The notes beneath the pieces were generated by a model, which had not been told where the DNA came from, did not search any database, and was given only the letters and a program-made list of their open reading frames with translations. From Nitrospinota bacterium (GTDB lineage Bacteria > Nitrospinota > Nitrospinia > SZUA-224), in assembly GCA_016212345.1 (NCBI GenBank), contig JACRGM010000155.1, positions 1-8,043 on the forward strand: a DNA stretch of 8,043 bases. The letters are read 5' to 3'. Of this stretch, positions 1 through 5,480 are shown one piece after another; the first letter of the stretch is position 1, and every line of letters begins with the position of its first letter. The position numbers and the translations under genes are program-made.

Positions 1-39
1 GAACAAAAGACAAGCCAGATGTGCAAGTTATTTCTGCGT

Positions 40-95
40 AGTGCCTAAGGCGTACTGAGCGGTACGCCGTCGAGGATTTCGACTGATAACGCCGT
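40..95. repeat. Cluster of abutting hairpins in the leader (possible dispersed palindromic repeat)
   Basis: A 7-bp stem, GGCGTAC (49-55) with GTACGCC (62-68) and a 6-nt loop, directly abuts a 5-bp stem, GTCGA (69-73) with TCGAC (79-83). A competing pairing involves agtgcc (40-45) and ggcgtact (49-56). The heptamer ACGCCGT occurs at 64-70 and again at 89-95. This stretch is more GC-rich than the genes around it and has no credible reading frame. Its compact hairpin layout resembles intergenic palindromic repeats or a decayed MITE, but no target duplication is visible, and copy number elsewhere in the genome cannot be judged from this window. Confidence 0.5.
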
Positions 96-122
96 GTAAT
101 TTGTTATATGGAAATCTATAAT
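94..122 (+). promoter_or_regulatory. Candidate sigma-70 promoter for the five-gene cluster
   Basis: A perfect TATAAT hexamer lies at 117-122. The -35 position, 17 bp upstream (94-99, gtgtaa), matches TTGACA poorly, so the call rests mainly on the -10 box and its place about 70 bp before the first gene. TTGTTA at 101-106 is a better -35 match but only 10 bp from the -10 box, which is too close. Transcription would start near 129, just before the GC-rich palindrome. Confidence 0.4.
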
Positions 123-135
123 ATAAGGAAGTAGG

Positions 136-170
136 GGCAGGCCTATGTGCCTGCCGTGAAAACGGTATTT
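136..170 (+). repeat. REP-like palindrome and overlapping GNRA-type hairpin in the 5' leader
   Basis: GGCAGGC (136-142) pairs perfectly with GCCTGCC (149-155) around a 6-nt loop. The 3' arm of that stem overlaps a second hairpin, CCGT (154-157) with ACGG (162-165) closed by a GAAA loop and followed by tatttt. The two structures cannot form fully at the same time. It could be a mobile palindromic repeat of the kind scattered between genes in environmental genomes, or a small attenuator in the cluster leader. The T run is too short for a confident terminator. Confidence 0.45.
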
Positions 171-173
171 TCA

Positions 174-181
174 GAGGAAGG
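174..181 (+). promoter_or_regulatory. Ribosome binding site of the first radical SAM gene
   Basis: GAGGAAGG lies 9 nt before the ATG at 191. It is a clear Shine-Dalgarno sequence and supports that start codon. Confidence 0.7.
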
Positions 182-190
182 TTCCATATC

Positions 191-1564
191 ATGAAGATAT
201 TGTTACTTCATGCCCCATCCAAGATAAAGATATCTAGAACAGATCGCTGTCAGGTCGATACAAAGGATTTTACAGTTGGGATGCGTTTTCCACCTATTAA
301 TCTGATGTATCTAGGGGCAATCAGCAAAAGAGAGGGGCATGAAACAACTATAATAGACGCCCCCTTCGAAGGGGTTTCAGAGAGAAGATGTATTGAGGTA
401 TTAGATCAAGGTTTCGACTATGTTGTATCTAATCTCTCTTTGCAGACATTAGAAGATGATCTGTATATCTTAAAACAGGCAAAGCAAAGAGGGGTAAAGA
501 CGATTTCTTTTGGTTACATCTCAACGATAGATGATACTGAATTGATAAAAAGATATCCTTTTATTGACTATATAATCAGGGGAGAACCAGAGATTACCTT
601 CGAAGAGATACTCAAGGGGGTACCACTGGAAAAGATAAAAGGTATTACTGCTCCAAACGGCAATGGGATAATAAGGAATGACGATAGAGAGTTTAATAAT
701 GATCTTGATTCTCTCCCTTTTCCATCCCGTGATCTAATCAAAAATGATATATATAGAGATCCTGCAAGTGGTAAGCCTTTTACTACAATACAGGCCTCAA
801 GGGGGTGTAATTTCAAATGCACATTCTGTCTTAGTAGGATGTTGAATGGTGAGAAGATTAGATATAGTAGTGTAGATAATGTTGTAAATGAGATACAATC
901 TTGTATTACAGATTTTAATATATCCCGTTTTTTCTTTAGAGGGGATACCTTTACTGCGGATAAGAGATGGATAATGAATCTATGCAGGGAGATTATAAAA
1001 AGGGGATTAAAGATCACATGGTATTCTAACTCCCGTGTGAATACAATAGACAGAGAGATGGCAGAGGCCATGAAAGAGGCTGGATGCAAGGTAATTACTT
1101 ATGGGATAGAATCCGGGAATGATGAGATATTAAGATATATTAAAAAGGATATCACCAAGGAACAGGCCCTAAAGGCAATAAGTCTCACAAAAGAGGCTGG
1201 TATACTTACATGGACATGTTATATATTAGGACTTCCTCGAGATAATGAGGAGACTATAGAGGAAACGATAAGATTTAGTAAGGAGATTGATAGCGATCTT
1301 CTTGATTATCATAGATTTTTGCCATTTCGTGGCACAGAGGCCTATGAACAGGAGCAATGTAAGATAGAGCCTTCAATCTTAAATAATATGATTAATAAGG
1401 CATATACAGGATATTATCTCAGACCCAGGATTATGCTTAGACAGATTAATACCTTTTTCTTGAAGGCTGATTCAATCTCTGATTTTTTGGGAATATGTAG
1501 GACCGGTGGTATGGTGATGAAGAGATTGATTGGACGTTATATAAATATAAAAGGAAGGGGTTAA
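191..1564 (+). CDS. B12-binding-type radical SAM protein (first paralogue)
   Basis: A 457-residue cytoplasmic radical SAM enzyme of the large COG1032 type. Residues 1 to about 140 form a Rossmann-like cobalamin-binding-type domain, beginning MKILLLHAPS and ending near the conserved IIRGEPE strand. The radical SAM core follows, with the CxxxCxxC cluster motif at C206, C210 and C213 (CNFKCTFC) binding the 4Fe-4S cluster that cleaves S-adenosylmethionine. The YGIESG segment near residue 305 is the usual strand of such enzymes. The DxHxxG histidine motif that ligates cobalt is not seen, so B12 binding would be base-off without a protein histidine, or lost. Family members methylate or rearrange unactivated carbons, but the substrate cannot be read here. 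The ATG at 191 has a good ribosome binding site. The next gene begins 1 bp after the stop and encodes a paralogue. Confidence 0.9.
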   Translation: MKILLLHAPSKIKISRTDRCQVDTKDFTVGMRFPPINLMYLGAISKREGHETTIIDAPFEGVSERRCIEVLDQGFDYVVSNLSLQTLEDDLYILKQAKQRGVKTISFGYISTIDDTELIKRYPFIDYIIRGEPEITFEEILKGVPLEKIKGITAPNGNGIIRNDDREFNNDLDSLPFPSRDLIKNDIYRDPASGKPFTTIQASRGCNFKCTFCLSRMLNGEKIRYSSVDNVVNEIQSCITDFNISRFFFRGDTFTADKRWIMNLCREIIKRGLKITWYSNSRVNTIDREMAEAMKEAGCKVITYGIESGNDEILRYIKKDITKEQALKAISLTKEAGILTWTCYILGLPRDNEETIEETIRFSKEIDSDLLDYHRFLPFRGTEAYEQEQCKIEPSILNNMINKAYTGYYLRPRIMLRQINTFFLKADSISDFLGICRTGGMVMKRLIGRYINIKGRG

Positions 1565-1565
1565 G

Positions 1566-2954
1566 ATGAAAGTAATACTTGTAAGACCACCTGATATCTC
1601 ATTTGGGGCATTAAAGAATGTAGGAGGTAGACATCATCCTATAAATTCTCTTTATCTGGCCTCTTATCTTTTAAAGGATGATGTAGAAGTAGAGATCATG
1701 GATCTAGAGGTTGAACCAGATGCGATATCCTCTTTAAAAGATAAAAGACCTGATATTATTGGTATATCTACTATGACGCCAACAATGCTTACGGTTGTAA
1801 GGATAGCCAATGTTGGAAAGGAGATAGGGGCAAAGGTTATATTAGGTGGAGCACATGCCACGATAATGCCTGAAGAGTCTCTCCGTGAGACCCCTGCAGA
1901 TATTCTGATAAGAGGAGAAGGTGAGGAGACATTAAGGGAGGTAGTTAGGTGTTTAGATAACCATTCAGACTTGAAGGATGTGGAAGGGATATCTTATAAA
2001 ACCGATAAGGGGATATTCCATAATAAACCCCGTCCATATATACAAGATATGGATAGCTTACCTATCCCTGATAGGACCCTTTTAAAATTAGATAAATACA
2101 GTGGTGCAAGTTCAGTAGGTATCTCTAAAAGGTCTACAGTACTATTCTCATCTAGGGGATGTCCTTTTAACTGCACCTTTTGTGCTGCCCATCTCACCCT
2201 GGGTAGAAAATATCGATTTAGAAGCATTGATAGTGTAATGGAAGAGATAGAATCTATAGATAGATTAGGATTCAAGCATATAACGATCAATGACGATCTC
2301 TTTACCCTTAGAAAGGAAAGGGTTATGGAGTTTTGTGAAAGGATGCATAAATATCCTCATATTACCTTTGATTGTGATAGTCGTGTCAATACTATAGATG
2401 AAGAGATGTTGAGGGCAATGAAGAAGGCAGGATGTATAAAGATAGCCTATGGTGTTGAGAGCGGCTCTCCCAGTGTCTTAAAACACATGAACAAAGGTAT
2501 AACTATAGAGCAGGTTATTGAGGCATTTAAAAAGACTAAAGAGGTAGGTATTATCACAGAGGCCTTCATAATAGTGGGGTATATGACAGAGACAAAAGAG
2601 GATTTTGATATGTCGATGAAGCTCCTTAAAAAGATCGATCCTCATATAATGGTAGTATCAATGGAGACCCCATATCCAGGGACAAAATTATATGACCTAT
2701 ATAAAGAGAAGGGATATCTTAAGGAAGATATAAGTTGGGATGCTTTCCTTGCCTTTTCAAAAAAGGAGATCCCATGGAGAAGTGATCATTTTACAGGAAA
2801 AGAGATACTTAAGTTGAGAAATAAGATGTTAAGAAGATTTTATCTTAACCCCTTATATATAGCAAAAAGGATAATGGAGTTAAAGAATTTTGCTGATTTT
2901 AAATATTACTTCAAATCTGGCTTGTCAGTATTAAAGGTTGTAAGCCGAGTTTAA
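1566..2954 (+). CDS. B12-binding-type radical SAM protein (second paralogue)
   Basis: A 462-residue radical SAM enzyme with the same layout as its upstream neighbour. The N-terminal Rossmann-type domain (about 1-135) includes GISTMTP, GGAHAT and the IRGEGEET strand that closes B12-binding domains. The radical SAM core has C199, C203 and C206 (CPFNCTFC). The pair shares SRVNTID, an AMK.AGC segment and a YG(I/V)ESG strand, so they are clear but diverged paralogues rather than a recent duplication. As in the first copy, no DxHxxG motif is present. This copy has the more typical C-terminus for COG1032 proteins, with METPYPGTKLY near residue 360. GGAAGG at 1553-1558, inside the end of the upstream gene, serves as ribosome binding site, and the 1-bp gap suggests translational coupling. 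The enzyme presumably acts in the same pathway, on an unknown substrate. Confidence 0.9.
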   Translation: MKVILVRPPDISFGALKNVGGRHHPINSLYLASYLLKDDVEVEIMDLEVEPDAISSLKDKRPDIIGISTMTPTMLTVVRIANVGKEIGAKVILGGAHATIMPEESLRETPADILIRGEGEETLREVVRCLDNHSDLKDVEGISYKTDKGIFHNKPRPYIQDMDSLPIPDRTLLKLDKYSGASSVGISKRSTVLFSSRGCPFNCTFCAAHLTLGRKYRFRSIDSVMEEIESIDRLGFKHITINDDLFTLRKERVMEFCERMHKYPHITFDCDSRVNTIDEEMLRAMKKAGCIKIAYGVESGSPSVLKHMNKGITIEQVIEAFKKTKEVGIITEAFIIVGYMTETKEDFDMSMKLLKKIDPHIMVVSMETPYPGTKLYDLYKEKGYLKEDISWDAFLAFSKKEIPWRSDHFTGKEILKLRNKMLRRFYLNPLYIAKRIMELKNFADFKYYFKSGLSVLKVVSRV

Positions 2955-2974
2955 CTTATTCCACCAATTAACTT

Positions 2975-5221
2975 ATGCCATCCAAATACAAGGACAACAG
3001 ATCAGGTCTTAATCTTAATTTTAAAACAAATCTCGGTATTAGCATAATAGTAGGACTGATGGGAGGTCTTCTTTTAGGTATCAGAGATAGTCTCACCGTT
3101 ATCCTCAACCATGCACCTCGTCCATTTCCCCTTTTTGATATGTTGTATCTTTCTTTATACCCGATAGGATTATGGTCATTGATAGGGTCTTTGGGTTTGA
3201 TGGTTATAAGTATTATTATAACCTTTCTTATACATATAGGAGGATACAGTTTAAATAAGGCCAAATTAACAGGACTATATGTCGGGATATTTGTCCTATT
3301 GACAGTCTCTATACTCCTCTCTGATATGATTGGAATAACAGCTAATATTGAGCTTTCCACCCTCTTTGAGATATCCCTGATTAGTATATTATGTAGTATA
3401 CCAGTTGGTGGGTTAACTATATATATCCTATATATCATGGGAGAGGGTATAAAAGAGGGTATAAAAAGGGATAGATTGATAGCCCTTTGTATCTCGTTAT
3501 TTGTTTCATTATTGGTCTTTTTATATAGTCTCTTATGGATGAATATCAATCTACTCCCTGAATTTTGGAGACCTATAAGCCTATTAAGCGACATAGGTCT
3601 TCTTGTTGTTACTGCTCTCCTATGGGTAGGGATATATCTTTTATCCCTCTCTATATTCCAAAGAGGATCTATCGAGGCAAAAAAGAAGAGGTTAGTTGGT
3701 TTTATCCTCTCAGGGGGGGTACTCTTTATCTTTATCCTTGTATCGTTATTTGTAAGTTCTCGTGGTGATATCAAGATAGAATCAAAAGATACCTCAATAG
3801 ATACCTCAATAAACAAGGAGGCTAAAAGATTCTCACATCTAATAAAAGAGAGGCCAAACATCCTCTTGATTGTAATGGATGCTATGAGGGGAGATCATCT
3901 CTCTTGCTATGGATATAACCGCAATACCACCCCAAACATTGACAGGATAGCAAGAGAAGGGATCTTATTTGAGAATACCATTTCAACTGCCTCGTGGACA
4001 CTACCCGCACACGCCTCGATCTTTACAGGGATGTTCCCAAGTAAACATGGGGCGGATGCAGAACATCTATATCTGGATGATAGGTTTACTACTATAGCAG
4101 AATTGATGAGATTGTATGGATATAAGACATTTGGATTCTCGAATAACCCTTATGTTATACCTGAAACCAATTTTGACCAAGGCTTTGATCTCTTTAAATG
4201 TATAAATCCCTTTCAACGGTATATCATTGTCGGAGATCCATCCGAATTTTTATTGATAAATAAGGTTATATGGCATATCCAAAACCTCCTTAATATGAAG
4301 GATGAGGGGGCATATAAAACCAACAAGATTGTAAAAAAGTGGATAGCGAGTTCTCAGAATACAAAGAGCCCCTTTTTTATCTTTATTAATTATATGGAGG
4401 CACACGGACCTTATGGCGGTACACCTTATTTCAGGCGTTGGCTTGATAAGGATATAAGTACAAAAAAGGCAAAAGGTATTAATCAGATCCCTTATCCCTA
4501 TCTTTCGGGAAAGATAGAGATGGATGATGAAGATTTTCAGATCCTCAGCGACCTTTATGATGGAGATATATCATATTTGGACCTTAGAATAGGAGAGCTC
4601 CTCGATTATCTAAAAGAGTTAGAGATATTAGACAAGACTATTGTAATAATTACCTCTGATCATGGTGAAAATTTTGGTGAACATAATCTTATTGCCCATC
4701 ATCTATGTCTCTATGATACATTACTACATGTCCCTTTAATCATCCGATATCCAGAGGTCTTTAAGCGATATCCAGAGGTCTTTAAGCCAGGCCTAAGGAT
4801 AAGGAGACAGGTTCAATTAACCGATATATTTCCAACTATTGTAGATATCATTGGGATTGATTGGGATGGTAAAGGGGATATACAAGGAGATACCTTGCTT
4901 CAAAGGTCGCAGGAAGAGAGCCTGTCATTTGCAATTGCAGAAGATGTTGTTCTTGATAGCTTCTTGGATAAATTATCAAGGATTGCCCCTGATACTGATC
5001 TTTCATCTTACAATCGCAAACTCAAGACTATTCGCACTGATGAATATAAATATATATGGGCATCAGATGGGAGAGATGAACTTTATAAGATAGATGATGA
5101 CCCAAAGGAATTGAATAATATTATCAAGACCGAGCCTCAAAAGGCAAAGGAATTGGGAATATTACTAAATGATTGGCTGAATTCCTTTGAGCATTATAGG
5201 GCTTGGAGAATACGAGAATAG
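2975..5221 (+). CDS. Polytopic membrane protein with extracytoplasmic sulfatase/phosphotransferase-like domain
   Basis: A 748-residue protein with two parts. Seven hydrophobic segments lie near residues 17-38, 66-88, 98-118, 130-154, 168-190, 203-226 and 240-261. Basic loops at 94-97, 157-168 and 230-239 fit an N-in topology and put the C-terminal domain outside the membrane. The AP-superfamily domain starts at RPNILLIVMDAMRGD (293-307) with metal ligand candidates D302 and D307, then D562 and H563 in SDHGENFGEH, with H477 and H585 near the site. The sulfatase nucleophile position reads TLPAH (342-346): Thr replaces the Cys/Ser made into formylglycine, and His replaces Arg. It is therefore unlikely to be a classical sulfatase; a phosphodiesterase or head-group phosphotransferase, by analogy with the LtaS layout, is plausible. 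Residues 157-164, 272-279 and 591-604 are exact tandem duplications. No strong ribosome binding site precedes the ATG at 2975, and a start at 3058 would cut the first membrane segment. Confidence 0.85.
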   Translation: MPSKYKDNRSGLNLNFKTNLGISIIVGLMGGLLLGIRDSLTVILNHAPRPFPLFDMLYLSLYPIGLWSLIGSLGLMVISIIITFLIHIGGYSLNKAKLTGLYVGIFVLLTVSILLSDMIGITANIELSTLFEISLISILCSIPVGGLTIYILYIMGEGIKEGIKRDRLIALCISLFVSLLVFLYSLLWMNINLLPEFWRPISLLSDIGLLVVTALLWVGIYLLSLSIFQRGSIEAKKKRLVGFILSGGVLFIFILVSLFVSSRGDIKIESKDTSIDTSINKEAKRFSHLIKERPNILLIVMDAMRGDHLSCYGYNRNTTPNIDRIAREGILFENTISTASWTLPAHASIFTGMFPSKHGADAEHLYLDDRFTTIAELMRLYGYKTFGFSNNPYVIPETNFDQGFDLFKCINPFQRYIIVGDPSEFLLINKVIWHIQNLLNMKDEGAYKTNKIVKKWIASSQNTKSPFFIFINYMEAHGPYGGTPYFRRWLDKDISTKKAKGINQIPYPYLSGKIEMDDEDFQILSDLYDGDISYLDLRIGELLDYLKELEILDKTIVIITSDHGENFGEHNLIAHHLCLYDTLLHVPLIIRYPEVFKRYPEVFKPGLRIRRQVQLTDIFPTIVDIIGIDWDGKGDIQGDTLLQRSQEESLSFAIAEDVVLDSFLDKLSRIAPDTDLSSYNRKLKTIRTDEYKYIWASDGRDELYKIDDDPKELNNIIKTEPQKAKELGILLNDWLNSFEHYRAWRIRE
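3443..3466 (+). repeat. 12-bp in-frame tandem duplication (EGIK x2)
   Basis: gagggtataaaa occurs at 3443-3454 and immediately again at 3455-3466, identical at every base. It encodes EGIK twice (residues 157-164) in the basic cytoplasmic loop between membrane segments 4 and 5. The copies agree at third codon positions as well, which suggests a recent slippage event. Confidence 0.9.
3788..3811 (+). repeat. 12-bp in-frame tandem duplication (DTSI x2)
   Basis: gatacctcaata is present at 3788-3799 and repeated exactly at 3800-3811, giving DTSI twice (residues 272-279). It falls in the linker between the last membrane segment and the catalytic domain, where length change should be tolerated. Confidence 0.9.
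4745..4786 (+). repeat. 21-bp in-frame tandem duplication (RYPEVFK x2)
   Basis: The 21 bases at 4745-4765 are repeated without a mismatch at 4766-4786. They encode RYPEVFK twice (residues 591-604). The copies follow the conserved HVPLII strand (585-590) and come before the PGLRI segment, so one copy is an extra seven-residue loop compared with the usual order in sulfatase-like proteins. Confidence 0.95.
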
Positions 5222-5236
5222 AGGATTCTATCAATA

Positions 5237-5458
5237 ATGGTATATAAGATAATTATTTTACTTGTTATAGGCTTAATCTTATCTTTATCCTCTCGCACTG
5301 CTCATGGATATATAGACCCGGGCACAACATCTTCTATATTTGCTATCCTGGCACCATTATTTTCTATGATTATACTCTTTCTTGGTTTCCTGTTTCGACC
5401 TATCAAGAGGTTTTTTATCTTATTAATTAACACCTTTAGAAGGGTCTTAAAGATCTAA
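5237..5458 (+). CDS. Small YIDPG-motif membrane protein
   Basis: A 73-residue hydrophobic protein. Residues 1-24 look like a signal peptide or first membrane segment (basic start, hydrophobic core 5-17, AHG before Y25). The mature start reads YIDPGTTSS, a motif I recognise from small hypothetical proteins encoded beside AP-superfamily enzymes and envelope polysaccharide genes in diverse bacteria. A second membrane segment spans about 32-53, followed by a strongly basic tail (RPIKRFF to RRVLKI). Its function is unknown. It sits between two AP-fold genes, 15 bp after the first and 22 bp before the second, so a helper or anchoring role for one of them is a fair inference. AGAGGA at 5220-5225, overlapping the upstream stop, is a possible ribosome binding site with a longish 11-nt spacing. 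Confidence 0.8.
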   Translation: MVYKIIILLVIGLILSLSSRTAHGYIDPGTTSSIFAILAPLFSMIILFLGFLFRPIKRFFILLINTFRRVLKI

Positions 5459-5473
5459 ATCTGAATCTGAATC
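5453..5473 (+). repeat. Hexamer tandem repeat over a stop codon
   Basis: atctaa, atctga, atctga and a partial atc run head to tail from 5453 to 5473. The array begins in the last codon of the YIDPG protein gene, includes its TAA stop and fills much of the 22-bp gap to the next gene. It is short and imperfect. Confidence 0.6.
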
Positions 5474-5480
5474 CTGTATA

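Noticed and set aside
1..48. An open frame from the window edge to a TAA, which could be the tail of an upstream gene
   Set aside because: Fifteen codons give no recognisable C-terminus, other frames are equally open, and the following bases are palindromic repeat-like sequence, so I cannot support it as coding.
26..110. Leader resemblance to an integron attC site (GTTAT and ATAAC flanking a hairpin-rich core)
   Set aside because: The conserved core-site heptamers and the paired L and R boxes with an unpaired extrahelical base are not present, and no integrase gene or cassette array is visible.
361..374. Perfect 14-bp palindrome CCCCTTCGAAGGGG inside the first radical SAM gene
   Set aside because: It is fully explained as coding sequence (APFEG), has no partner sites nearby and sits well inside the gene, so a regulatory role is not supported.
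568..1089. A 173-codon minus-strand open frame inside the first radical SAM gene
   Set aside because: It is wholly antisense to the region coding the CxxxCxxC core and has no family features of its own.
2968..3861. A 297-codon open frame on the minus strand opposite the membrane AP-fold gene
   Set aside because: It lies opposite the membrane-segment region; low-complexity hydrophobic codons on the plus strand keep the antisense frame open. Its translation shows no recognisable domain, and the plus-strand gene has clear motifs in frame.
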